Assembly: GCA_036280655.1 (NCBI GenBank)
Contig: DASUQI010000039.1
Coordinates: 1-64,000, forward strand
Length of the DNA: 64,000 nucleotides
Source: DASSJM01 sp036280655
Lineage (GTDB): Bacteria; Actinomycetota; UBA4738; HRBIN12
Direction of reading: 5' to 3'
The position numbers and the translations under genes were made by a program. Below, piece after piece: positions 34,045 through 42,355 of the stretch. The notes under the pieces were generated by a model. That model worked only from the letters and a program-made list of their open reading frames with translations. It searched no databases and was not told the origin of the DNA. The stretch's first letter is position 1. Each line of letters starts with the position of its first letter.

Positions 34045-34434
34045 TCATCCGCTGTTCACGAGCTGCGACGTGCAGTTCGGGCAGCGCGTGGCCTCGAGCG
34101 AGATCTCGCTCCGACAGTAGTCGCAGACCTTCGTGGTGGGATCCGGTGTCTTCTGCATCCGGTTGTACGACTTGACGATCAGGAACAGGATCCAGGCGAT
34201 GATCACGAAGTTGACTACGGCGGCAAGGAATGTCCCGTACGGGATCGGCGTGTCGTTCACGGTCCAGGTGAGGTCGTCGAACGACACCTCGCTGCCGAAG
34301 ATCGCGGCGATGAAACTCAGGATCACGTCCGTGAACGCCAACACCACCGCGCCGAAGGCCACTGCCAAGATGAACGCGACCGCGATCTGGACGAGGTTCC
34401 CTCTCGTGACGAAGTCGCGGAACTCCCTGAGCAT
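34045..34434 (-). CDS. mscL: large-conductance mechanosensitive channel with zinc-ribbon tail
   Basis: 129 residues. MscL core: FRDFVTRGNLVQIAVAFILAVAFGAVV (pore helix 1), a periplasmic loop, and helix 2 ending FLIVKSYNRMQK. The usual C-terminal helical bundle is replaced by a CxxC...CxxC zinc ribbon (VCDYCRSEISLEATRCPNC). The channel opens under hypo-osmotic stress to release solutes; the tail may set gating or assembly. GGGAGGAGG precedes the ATG. Confidence 0.9.
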   Translation of the reverse strand: MLREFRDFVTRGNLVQIAVAFILAVAFGAVVLAFTDVILSFIAAIFGSEVSFDDLTWTVNDTPIPYGTFLAAVVNFVIIAWILFLIVKSYNRMQKTPDPTTKVCDYCRSEISLEATRCPNCTSQLVNSG

Positions 34435-34727
34435 GTGAGCCTCCTCCCGACCCGATCACTTCCGGTCCCGACGGCTTGTCATCGACCGTGACGCCGACGC
34501 GATCACCACCGGCCGGATGGGCCGCCGGCTTGGGCGCTTCGGTGTGACGCGAGGGGCCTACCCACCTCGAGGGTGGCTACACGTCGAGCTGCGCCTCGAA
34601 CTCGGGCAGGAACCGCTGCGCGTAGCTCGCGACGAAGAACTCTCGGGCGCGCTCCAACGCCTCCCGGCGTCCTTCCCGACCGCCCGCTGCGCTCGCGTCG
34701 TCCGGATCACCCGCGGCGGAGCTGTTT
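34435..34727. other. intergenic region with a short coding-like remnant
   Basis: About 290 bp between mscL and the MFS gene. On the minus strand, a frame ending at about 34577 reads REALERAREFFVASYAQRFL, then PEFEAQLDV, which looks like the C-terminus of a real protein but has no plausible start; it may be the remnant of a gene once downstream of the MFS transporter. Confidence 0.35.
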
Positions 34728-36326
34728 TCAGGCCGCCTCGACGCTGGTCATGTCCTCATCGTCACCGATCGGCCGAGAACCGCCGCGCGTGCGACCGATC
34801 GCGATCGCCGCGAACACCGCGAGCGCGAAGGCTCCGAGCGCACTGATCGCGGAGGTGATGTGCACGCCCCGGACGAACGCCGCCTCCGCAGCCTCGAGCA
34901 GCGGCTGCGCGAGGTCGCTCGGCAGGTGCGAAGCCACCTCGACGGCACCACCGAGCGTGTCCTGCGCCACCGCGGCGGCGTCCGCGGGGACCTCGGCCGA
35001 GATACCGTCGGCCACACCGCTGCGATACACGGCCAGCCCGATGCTGCCGAACAGCGCGATCCCGAGCGCCCCGCCGAGCTCGGCCGCTGTCTCCGAGATG
35101 CCCGCCGCCGCACCCGCGCGCGTGGGTGGCGCCGACCCGATGATCAGGTCGTTCGTGAGCGTGAACACTGGAGCGGTCCCAAGCGAGAACAGCACCGAGC
35201 CTGTCACGATCATCGCGAACCCGGACGTCGGCTCGACCTGCGTGAAGACGGCGAACCCCGACGCGGCGAGCACGAGCCCCGCGGCCATGATCGTGGCAGG
35301 GGGCCAGCGCTTCGCGAGCCGCGGGGTCACCTGGGAGCCGACGACGAACGCGAGCGCCCAGGGCAGCGTCCAGAGCCCGGCCTCGAGCGGCGACAAGCCC
35401 ACCACCAGTTGCAGGAATTGCGGGAGGAAGAGGAACCCGCCGAACACCATGAGGATGCCGACCCCGTAGAGGAACAGCGAGGAGATGAAGGCAGGGACAC
35501 GGAACAGGTTCAGGTCGATCAGCGGATCGGCGAGTCGGCGCTGCCGCCGGACGAACGCAAGGCCGATCACCAGACCGAACGCGATCGTGGCCACCGGCAG
35601 CCACCCCATGCCGTTTTGAGCGAACTCCTTGAGGCCGTAGATCACGGCGAGGACGGCGACGAGCGACAGGAAGGCGCTCGTGAGGTCCAGCCTCCCGGCT
35701 TCGGGATCCTTGTATTCAGGCAGGAGTCGTGGTCCGAGGATCAACAGCAGCACCATCACCGGGACGTTCACCAGGAACGCGGCACCCCACCAGAAGAACT
35801 CGAGCACGAGGCCGCCGAGGAGCGGTCCGATCGCCGCGCCCACCGAGAAGCTCGTGATCCAGATCGCGATCGCCCGGGTCCGCTCGTCCGGATCGAGGAA
35901 CATGTTGCGGATCAACGACAGGGTCGACGGCGCGATCGTCGCTCCGGCCACTCCGAGTAGGGCGCGGGTCCCGATCAGCATCTCCGAGCTGCTCGACAGA
36001 GCCGCGAGCACCGAGGCCGCGCCGAACGCGGCCGCCCCGATCATCAGGAGCCGGCGACGGCCGATCCGGTCCCCGAGCGTGCCCATCGTGATCAGTGAGC
36101 CGGCGACGACGAAGCCGTAGATGTCGATGATCCACAGGAGCTGAGTGCTGCTCGGCTGGAGGTCCGCGCTGATCTCGGGGATCGCGAGGTGCAGGACCGT
36201 GAGGTCCATCACGTACAGCATGCAGGCGAGCGCGATCGCGCCGAGCCCGACCCACTCGCGCCGGGTCGCCTTCGGCGGCGCTTCGGCCGTCGTGTCCATG
36301 GCGTTCGCAACGGCATCCGACGTCAA
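34728..36326 (-). CDS. MFS drug transporter, DHA2 (14-helix) family
   Basis: 532 residues with about 14 helices. Motif A GTLGDRIGRRRLLMIG, motif B GTRALLGVAGATIAPSTL and motif C GAAIGPLLGGLVLEFFWWGAAF are all present, as in SmvA/LfrA-type proton-driven multidrug exporters of cations and quaternary ammonium compounds. The TTG start follows CGGAGG at 7 nt and overlaps the stop of the upstream AHSA1 remnant (TTGA); the ATG nine codons later is an alternative. A regulator is not adjacent. Confidence 0.87.
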   Translation of the reverse strand: MTSDAVANAMDTTAEAPPKATRREWVGLGAIALACMLYVMDLTVLHLAIPEISADLQPSSTQLLWIIDIYGFVVAGSLITMGTLGDRIGRRRLLMIGAAAFGAASVLAALSSSSEMLIGTRALLGVAGATIAPSTLSLIRNMFLDPDERTRAIAIWITSFSVGAAIGPLLGGLVLEFFWWGAAFLVNVPVMVLLLILGPRLLPEYKDPEAGRLDLTSAFLSLVAVLAVIYGLKEFAQNGMGWLPVATIAFGLVIGLAFVRRQRRLADPLIDLNLFRVPAFISSLFLYGVGILMVFGGFLFLPQFLQLVVGLSPLEAGLWTLPWALAFVVGSQVTPRLAKRWPPATIMAAGLVLAASGFAVFTQVEPTSGFAMIVTGSVLFSLGTAPVFTLTNDLIIGSAPPTRAGAAAGISETAAELGGALGIALFGSIGLAVYRSGVADGISAEVPADAAAVAQDTLGGAVEVASHLPSDLAQPLLEAAEAAFVRGVHITSAISALGAFALAVFAAIAIGRTRGGSRPIGDDEDMTSVEAA

Positions 36327-36526
36327 GGCATTCCTCCGTTTCGAGCAGCAACCGTAGAGGCGACGACCCGCTCGAGGGAACCGACGATGCTCGGCCAGCC
36401 GCTCTCGATGCCGTCCCGGTCCTCCCGGCGCTCGAAGCCTTCCCGGCGGATCGTCAAGACCGTCTTCCCGGCTCGCTCCTCGAACGTGATCGTCACGATG
36501 GTCTCCACGGTGTGGCTGATGTCCAC
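36323..36526 (-). pseudogene. C-terminal part of an AHSA1/SRPBCC protein
   Basis: 67 codons reading SHTVETIVTITFEERAGKTV, then LTIRREGFERREDRDGIESG and ERVVAS, the last strands and helix of an AHSA1 domain, but the N-terminal half (about 80 residues) is missing. It overlaps the MFS start by 4 nt, so it may still serve as a translated leader for that gene. Upstream, 36527-36706 has another decayed piece (minus-strand ERVIDGDVILPG, like an FAD-linked oxidase N-terminus). Confidence 0.5.
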
Positions 36527-36706
36527 CAGGAACAGACTGGATCGGAGGACGATACTGTTCGGTCGGTCGACCTCGCGGGGCCCCGCCGCCTTCGAGGATG
36601 CCGCTCGTGTGTCGAGCGGGGGCCTGGAGATCCTCGGGCGGAGGCGATACCGGGGAGGATCACGTCCCCGTCGATGACGCGTTCGAGCTCCGCCAGGCGT
36701 CGCTCG

Positions 36707-37696
36707 TCACGGCAGGATGCGCGGCAGCCCGAAGTGCCGAAGCACGCTCGGGTCGAATCGGGTGAGCGCGCCGATGCGTTCCCCCGTGAACGTGACGACC
36801 ATCAGGCTGGTCGCGCGGAACACGTCTCCGGTGACGTCGCGCGAGTAGAAGGCGAGCGCAGGCTGCCCGTTGGCTCGGGTCTGGACGAGGCGGCGGCGAC
36901 CGGGGCGGGCGGCGACGAACGCGTAGAAGCGCCTGGCCTCCTCGCGACCGATGAATTCGAGCGGGAGCGGCGGCATGCTCAGCCGGACGTCGTCGGCGAG
37001 CAGGGCGACGATGCCGTCGACGTCGTTCGCCTCGAACGCGGCCGCGAGCGCCTCCACCAGCCGGCGCTCGGCCGGGGAATCGGGCCGGGGTGGCGCTTCG
37101 ACCTGGGGGCGGTTCTCGAGCGTGGCGCGGGCACGCTTGAGCGCGCTCGTCACCGAGTCCAGCGACGTCTCGAGCATCTCGGCCACCTCGGCCGCCCGGA
37201 ACCCGAGCACGTCCCGCAGGATCAGCACGGCCCGCTGGCGCGCCGGCAGGAGCTGGAGCGCCGTAACGAAGGCCAGGGAGATGGCCTCCTTGGTCTCGTA
37301 GCGCGCCTCGGGGTCGGGCGGACCACCGAGCTCGTTCTCGATCAGCACGTCCGGATAGGGGTCGAGCCAGAGCGGTTCGGCGCTCCGCGTCGGCTCGAGG
37401 ATCGAGACGTTCGGCGGCATCTCGATCTGCGGTCGCCGCCTAGCCGCCCGGAGCATGTTGAGGGCACGGTTGGTCGCCACCGAGTAGAGCCACGTGCGGA
37501 CCGAGGCTCGCTCCTCGAATCCCCTCAGGCCGCGCCAGGCCGCGAGCAGCGTCTCCTGCATCGCGTCCTCCGCGTCCTGCAGCGACCCGAGGATCCGGTA
37601 GCAGTGCACGTGCAGCTCCGCCCGGAAGGGCTCGACCATCTCGTGGAACGCGTCCTGATCGCCGGCCTTGGCCCGGGCGACGAGCTCCGTGCTCAC
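36707..37696 (-). CDS. ECF sigma factor with SnoaL-like C-terminal domain (SigX5/SigG-like)
   Basis: 329 residues. Sigma region 2: FHEMVEPFRAELHVHCYRIL, then DAEDAMQETLLAAWRGL and RTWLYSVATNRALNMLR. Region 4: LPARQRAVLILRDVLGFRAAEVAEMLETSLDSVTSALKRAR. From about residue 210 on there is a SnoaL-type domain (ALAAAFEANDVDGIVALLADDV and FYAFVAARPG). This layout matches the TIGR02960 group, where the tail replaces a separate anti-sigma factor. It is divergent from an SDR/DUF899 pair that may be its target. Confidence 0.87.
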   Translation of the reverse strand: MSTELVARAKAGDQDAFHEMVEPFRAELHVHCYRILGSLQDAEDAMQETLLAAWRGLRGFEERASVRTWLYSVATNRALNMLRAARRRPQIEMPPNVSILEPTRSAEPLWLDPYPDVLIENELGGPPDPEARYETKEAISLAFVTALQLLPARQRAVLILRDVLGFRAAEVAEMLETSLDSVTSALKRARATLENRPQVEAPPRPDSPAERRLVEALAAAFEANDVDGIVALLADDVRLSMPPLPLEFIGREEARRFYAFVAARPGRRRLVQTRANGQPALAFYSRDVTGDVFRATSLMVVTFTGERIGALTRFDPSVLRHFGLPRILP

Positions 37697-37828
37697 GGTC
37701 CCATCCTCCCACCACCGCTCGACCTACTCCCTGGGGGTGTGCGCCCCCGTTCGATCAGATAGACACCCCGCTCGCCGAAAGATGGGCGCACCGCCCAGTT
37801 CCGCGGCCCGGCGGTGTCCACCCCGAGC

Positions 37829-38617
37829 ATGAGGCTGAAGAACAAGGTCGCGGTGATCTACGGAGCCGGTGGTGCGATCGGCGGCGCCGTCGCGCACGCC
37901 TTCGCGTCCGAGGGAGCCCGTCTCTTCCTCGCCGGCCGCTCCCTCGCATCCGTCGAGATCGTCGCCGGGGACGTCGTTGCCGCGGGCGGATCGGCCGAGG
38001 CGGCGGAGGTCGACGCGCTCGACGAGCAGGCCGTGGACGAACATCTCGGGGCCGTGGTCGATCGGGCAGGCCGCATCGACATCTCGTTCAACGCGATCGG
38101 CGTCCCGAACCCGAAGATCCGCGCGCCCCTCGTCGACCTCGACGTCGAGCGGTTCTCGGTCCCGATCGCGACCTACACGAGGTCGTACTTCCTGACCGCT
38201 CGCCTCGCCGCCCGACGGATGGTCCCGGCCGGAGCGGGGGTGATCATGACCGTCACCGCGACGCCTTCCCGCACCGGCGTCCCCTTCGTCGGAGGAAGCG
38301 GTCCTGCGATGGCGGCCGTGGAGGCGCTCACGCGGGGGCTGTCGGCCGAGCTCGCACCCCAGGGGATCCGCGTGGTCGGTCTGCGACCGCAGGGCATCCC
38401 GGAGACGGATCGGATCAGGGACGGCTTCGCGTCCTACGCCGAGGCATCGGGGATGACCCGGGAGCAGTTCCACGACGCGCTCGCGAGCCGGACCCACACA
38501 CGCCGGCTCTCGACACTGGCGGAGGTCGCCGACGCAGCGGTCTTCGTGGCCTCCGACGAGGCGAGCGGCTTGACGGGAACGACCGTGAACCTGGCGATGG
38601 GCAGCCTGGATGATTGA
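37829..38617 (+). CDS. SDR-family protein with altered catalytic motif
   Basis: 262 residues. The cofactor motif YGAGGAIGGAVAHAF is normal and NAIG matches the structural NAG motif. But the catalytic YxxxK before AAVEALTRGLSAEL reads SGPAM, so both Tyr and Lys are replaced (Ser, Met), and the protein may bind NAD(P) without classical SDR catalysis. The ATG at 37829 was preferred over a GTG 15 nt upstream; neither has a good ribosome site. The DUF899 gene starts 12 nt after its stop, probably one operon. Confidence 0.8.
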   Translation: MRLKNKVAVIYGAGGAIGGAVAHAFASEGARLFLAGRSLASVEIVAGDVVAAGGSAEAAEVDALDEQAVDEHLGAVVDRAGRIDISFNAIGVPNPKIRAPLVDLDVERFSVPIATYTRSYFLTARLAARRMVPAGAGVIMTVTATPSRTGVPFVGGSGPAMAAVEALTRGLSAELAPQGIRVVGLRPQGIPETDRIRDGFASYAEASGMTREQFHDALASRTHTRRLSTLAEVADAAVFVASDEASGLTGTTVNLAMGSLDD

Positions 38618-38629
38618 AGGAGGAGAAGG

Positions 38630-39397
38630 ATGACCGATCACGCGATCGCGACACGTGAGGCGTGGCTCGCGGCACGCGAGGAACTGCTCAAGCGCGAGAA
38701 GGAGCACACCCGGCTGGGAGACGAGATCGCGCAACTGCGTCGGAACCTGCCCTGGGTGCGCTTGGAGAAGGACTACCGCTTCGATACGGACGACGGGGAG
38801 AAGTCGCTCGTGGATCTGTTCGACGAGCGATCCCAGCTGCTCGTCTACCACTTCATGTTCGGACCGACCTACGAGGCCGGGTGCCCGGTCAACTCATCGA
38901 TCGCCGACTCGATCGACGGCGTCGTCCCACACCTGCGCGCTCGCGACGCGACGCTGACCCTCGTCTCGCAGGCACCGATCGGGAAACTTCAGGGCTACAA
39001 GCGCCGCATGGGCTGGAGCATCCCCTGGGTCTCGTCGTCGCCGGGCGACTTCAACATCGACCTCGGCTCCTCGCAGACGGAGGAGCAGTCTCGCGAGGCC
39101 GTGGCGCAGGTCTCGCTGCCCGGCCGGGACGTCGGCGACGCCTTCCCCCCGGTCGTCGAACACAACGCTCGCGCGACGGGGACCGACATCGTCGGCTACC
39201 TCACCGAGAGCCCCGGGTTCAGCACGTTCGTCAGGGACGGCGACGACGTGTACCACGCGTACTCGACGACCTGGCGCGGGTTGGAGTTCGTGATGACCTA
39301 CTACCCGATCCTCGATCACGCACCGAAGGGTCGCGGTGAAAGCGATGAGGACTGGCAGACCTGGATCCGCCGGCACGACGAGTATGCGGGCGCTTAG
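38630..39397 (+). CDS. DUF899 thioredoxin-like protein
   Basis: 255 residues with family features AREELLKREKEHTRLGDEIA, then LFDERSQLLVYHFMFGP and the end FVMTYYPILDHAPKGRGE. DUF899 proteins have a thioredoxin-like fold without the CxxC motif (here only a single Cys, in YEAGCPVNSS). AAGGAGGAGAAGG precedes the ATG. Its stop is interlocked with the stop of the convergent MFS-cNMP gene. Confidence 0.85.
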   Translation: MTDHAIATREAWLAAREELLKREKEHTRLGDEIAQLRRNLPWVRLEKDYRFDTDDGEKSLVDLFDERSQLLVYHFMFGPTYEAGCPVNSSIADSIDGVVPHLRARDATLTLVSQAPIGKLQGYKRRMGWSIPWVSSSPGDFNIDLGSSQTEEQSREAVAQVSLPGRDVGDAFPPVVEHNARATGTDIVGYLTESPGFSTFVRDGDDVYHAYSTTWRGLEFVMTYYPILDHAPKGRGESDEDWQTWIRRHDEYAGA

Positions 39398-41073
39398 CCT
39401 CGATCCGGCGGGTCGAGCACTTCCGGAGGCGACGAGGCGGCCTCGTCCTCGAGCATCCGTTCCTCGATCTCGGGTTCCGCGGCCTTCCGGATCACCGGAT
39501 GACCCACCACCTCCTCGAGGAAGTCCGCGCGTTCGAGCTCGAGGACCGTGACCGGCGTCTTGGCCGTCACCGTCGCCGTCCGGGGGACGTCGCGGAGCAG
39601 GGCGATCTCTCCGAAGAAGTTCCCTGTCCCGAGCGTGGCCACCGGCTGGCCGTCGACGGTGACGTCCACCTCGCCCTCCTCGACGACGTAGAACCGGTCG
39701 CCGGGGTCGCCTTGGCGCACGATCACCTTCCCGGTGGGAACCTCGATCCGTTTCATCCGATCCGCGATGCCCTCGATCGCGTGCGGATTCAGCGCGTCGA
39801 ACAGGTCGACGGACGCGAGCAGCGCGAGCTCCCGCTCGGGGATCTCGATCTCCCGGTCCACCGCCCGGATCCGGCCGCGCAGAAAGAGGATCCCGACGGG
39901 GAGGAGCAGCCCGGCCACGAGGGTGCCGCCGCGGATCCCCAACCACGCCACCAGGATCGGTGCGAGGGCCGCCCCCAAGGCGGAGCCGGCCTGATTCACG
40001 CCCTCGAGGACCCCGAACACGCGCGTCAGGACGTGATCGGGCACGACGCGCTGCAGGAGCGTGCGTCCCGCCATGTCCGCCCGGCCGTACCCGGACTCGG
40101 CCACGACGAGGACCGCCGCGCCGAGCACGGCCACGGCGACGAACGCCAGGGTCGACGTCCCGAACCCGAACACGAGCAGCCCGACCGCCAGCGCGCCCGC
40201 GGCGCGCGGCTGCCCGACGAGTCGCAGGCCCCAGATCCCTCCGATGATCCCGCCGGCGCCACGCGCCGCCCAGAGGTAGCCGGCTGCGGACTCCGGCAAC
40301 CCGAACAACCCCAGGGCGATGACGATCACGAGCACGTCGAGCACCCCGGCGATCACCGACCTGCCGACCAGCAGACCCACCACCAGGCGCTGGTCAGGCT
40401 CCCTCGCGACCGAGCGGAAGCCGGCCACGGCCTCCCGCAGTGGGTGGCCGCGGATGTGCTCGGCCGGCGGGTGAGGCTCGAGGCGGACGACGAGCAGGGT
40501 GGATCCGAGCAACAGCGCGGCGAAGATCGCGTAGGCGACGTCCACGCCTCCGTGCTGGACCAGGACGCCCCCGATCGCCGGGCCGACCAGCGCCCCGGCC
40601 CCGTGGATCGATCCGGCAAGGGCGTTCGCCCCGATGAGCTCGTCCGGGGAGTGGGAGAGCTGGGGGAACAGCGCCGACTGCGCCGGGCGGGTCAGCGTCA
40701 TGCTCGCCGTCACGACCGCGAGCAGCGCATAGACGACGACGGCCGAGACGCCCGAGAACAATGCGGCGGCGGTGCCGGCCACGGACACGGTCTGGATCGC
40801 ATAGCCGATGAGGAGCGCCCGTTCCCGAGGCATCCGGTCTCCGAGGACCGAGGCCACGGGGGCGACGACCGCGGAGGTGATGAGCGAGATCACCGCGACG
40901 ATGCCCGTCTCCGCGGCGCCGCCGCGTTCGAAGGCGAAGACGAAGATCGAGACGCGCGTTCCCCACTTCGCGACGACGAAGAGCGAGTCGGCGAGCTCGA
41001 CGCGCCGGAGCTGCGGGTTCGCGAACACCGCCCGGACGGCGGCGACCGACCGGGACCCGCGCCATCGCCCCAT
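39394..41073 (-). CDS. MFS transporter fused to a cyclic-nucleotide-binding domain
   Basis: 559 residues. About 12 helices (about 1-405) resemble MFS permeases (GDRMPRERALLIGY motif A, RPAQSALFPQL). A cytosolic cNMP-binding domain of about 130 residues follows: VIVRQGDPGDRFYVVEEGEV and the phosphate-binding cassette FFGEIALLRDVPRTATV with its conserved Glu and Arg. This suggests a transporter whose activity responds to cAMP or cGMP; cyclase genes are at 15.9, 18.6, 32.7 and 51.3 kb. The ATG at 41073 is chosen; a GTG six codons earlier is possible. Acidic C-terminal tail. Confidence 0.85.
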   Translation of the reverse strand: MGRWRGSRSVAAVRAVFANPQLRRVELADSLFVVAKWGTRVSIFVFAFERGGAAETGIVAVISLITSAVVAPVASVLGDRMPRERALLIGYAIQTVSVAGTAAALFSGVSAVVVYALLAVVTASMTLTRPAQSALFPQLSHSPDELIGANALAGSIHGAGALVGPAIGGVLVQHGGVDVAYAIFAALLLGSTLLVVRLEPHPPAEHIRGHPLREAVAGFRSVAREPDQRLVVGLLVGRSVIAGVLDVLVIVIALGLFGLPESAAGYLWAARGAGGIIGGIWGLRLVGQPRAAGALAVGLLVFGFGTSTLAFVAVAVLGAAVLVVAESGYGRADMAGRTLLQRVVPDHVLTRVFGVLEGVNQAGSALGAALAPILVAWLGIRGGTLVAGLLLPVGILFLRGRIRAVDREIEIPERELALLASVDLFDALNPHAIEGIADRMKRIEVPTGKVIVRQGDPGDRFYVVEEGEVDVTVDGQPVATLGTGNFFGEIALLRDVPRTATVTAKTPVTVLELERADFLEEVVGHPVIRKAAEPEIEERMLEDEAASSPPEVLDPPDRG

Positions 41074-41151
41074 CGGAGGAGGATGGCACACGCGTGCAAC
41101 GCGGTCCTAGGCTGTGACCGTGCGACCCGTGTCGAACGCCTTCCTGCTCAC

Positions 41152-41700
41152 ATGGCGGAGGTCTCGGCGACCCTGATCGGGTTGTTCCTGGTGGGAGTCC
41201 TCTTCTACGTCGAGACGGGCTTCGGGCGGCTCGACCGCGTCCGGACGGCGTTCGAGCCCTACCTGCGGGCCGGTACCAGGATCACGCTGATCGTCCTCGC
41301 GATCCCCCTCGGGCTCTCACTGAGCCTCGTCGTCCTCGAGCTCGCCTGGAGCAGGGTCCTGTTCGTCGTCCTCTCGGTGTTGCTGATCGTCGCGAACGTC
41401 GACACCGTGCGCCGCATCGGGGAGAGCACGCGCGCGACCCGCTCGACCGGCCTCCTGATCAACGAGGTGGTCACCACGCTGCTGACGCTCGTGCTGCTCG
41501 TCCTTCCCTGGGCGCTCGGCGGACTCCACCCCGACCGTAAGGACCTCACGTGGGCGATCCTCCTCGCGTTCGCGGCCGGGTTCCTCAGCATCACGGCGAC
41601 CGTCCTGTCCGCGTTCAACATCGCGCGGCTCGAGCGAGAGACGCCTCCCGGAGGCGGCGACGACGACCTCGGCGAGGGTGGAGGGGGCCCGGCCGGCTAA
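41152..41700 (+). CDS. multi-helix membrane protein with possible N-terminal frameshift
   Basis: 182 residues from ATG 41152, with four to five helices and an acidic Gly-rich tail. It begins MAEVSATLIGLFLVGVLFYV. A -10-like TAGGCT at 41108-41113 is followed six bases later by a GTG (41120) that opens VRPVSNAFLLT in a different frame, which would join naturally to MAEVSA if one base were restored near 41150. So either the present N-terminus is shortened, or the sequence has a 1-nt error. Function unknown. Confidence 0.6.
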   Translation: MAEVSATLIGLFLVGVLFYVETGFGRLDRVRTAFEPYLRAGTRITLIVLAIPLGLSLSLVVLELAWSRVLFVVLSVLLIVANVDTVRRIGESTRATRSTGLLINEVVTTLLTLVLLVLPWALGGLHPDRKDLTWAILLAFAAGFLSITATVLSAFNIARLERETPPGGGDDDLGEGGGGPAG

Positions 41701-41730
41701 CCGAGCCGCCCGGCGGTCGCATCGCGGCGA

Positions 41731-41949
41731 TCAGGACGCGCGCTGAAGGTGCCGCCGAGCGTGTCGCCACGCGAGGACGGGGACGAACTCCCGGACCTTG
41801 GCGGCGGCGTACTTGTCGAGCGAGTGCTTCGCGACCTGGTCGATCCGCTCCTCGGGCAGTTGGCCGTACTCGGACCTGAGTTGTTTCTTGAGCCCGGGCA
41901 GAGGGTCCTTCAACGGCTCCTGCTTGGGGTCCAGGAGCGTGCGGTCCAT
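41731..41949 (-). CDS. small three-helix-bundle dimerisation-type protein
   Basis: 72 residues: KKQLRSEYGQLPEERIDQVA, then AKVREFVPVLAWRHARRHL. The end motif (AxVRxFVPxLxxRxAR) is that of small actinobacterial three-helix bundle proteins found free or fused to sensors and cyclases. AAGGGGGAG precedes the ATG at 41949. No partner is evident. Confidence 0.65.
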   Translation of the reverse strand: MDRTLLDPKQEPLKDPLPGLKKQLRSEYGQLPEERIDQVAKHSLDKYAAAKVREFVPVLAWRHARRHLQRAS

Positions 41950-42099
41950 ACGCGACTCCCCCTTCATCCGCCCGGTCGCACTCGAGACTCTAGTCAATGT
42001 CCGACCGTCCCGCTCATGCAACTCGGCCACGCTGGGGACTCGCCACCGTTCACCGGGTGTTCACCTCGCCGCGGGGCGGGCGGCCCTCGGGGTGCTCGG

Positions 42100-42246
42100 C
42101 TAGCCCTGGCGGGCCGAGCGACGCCGCCGGATGAACAGCCACGATCCCGCGGCGACCAGCACCACGGCCACCACGGCAACGATCGCCCAGTAGGCCCCTC
42201 CCGAGCCTCCTCCTCCGTATCCGTAGGCCGCGAGCGACTCGATCAT
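42100..42246 (-). CDS. small single-span membrane protein
   Basis: 48 residues: short N-terminus with a Gly-rich patch (AAYGYGGGGSGGAYW), one helix (AIVAVVAVVLVAAGSWLF) and a basic stop-transfer IRRRRSARQG. GGAGG precedes the ATG at 42246. The sorting-like end (Gly patch, helix, Arg cluster) resembles small actinobacterial surface or regulatory peptides; function unknown. Confidence 0.6.
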   Translation of the reverse strand: MIESLAAYGYGGGGSGGAYWAIVAVVAVVLVAAGSWLFIRRRRSARQG

Positions 42247-42341
42247 CGCGCCTCCTACTCGGGATTCGGCACGGCCATCGCCGCGCGTCGGTGTGGGCGG
42301 ACCATCCACACGATCGCCACACACGATGGACCGATCGCGTC

Positions 42342-42347
42342 TACCAT
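42342..42347 (+). promoter_or_regulatory. -10 element of the EEP lipoprotein gene
   Basis: TACCAT ends 8 nt before the ATG at 42356, with no ribosome site between, consistent with leaderless expression. Confidence 0.35.
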
Positions 42348-42355
42348 CATCGGCC

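Noticed and set aside
39499..41100. Long plus-strand open frame across the MFS-cNMP gene
   Set aside because: It is antisense to a clearly conserved gene and of low complexity; only the part after 41152 is a genuine membrane protein.
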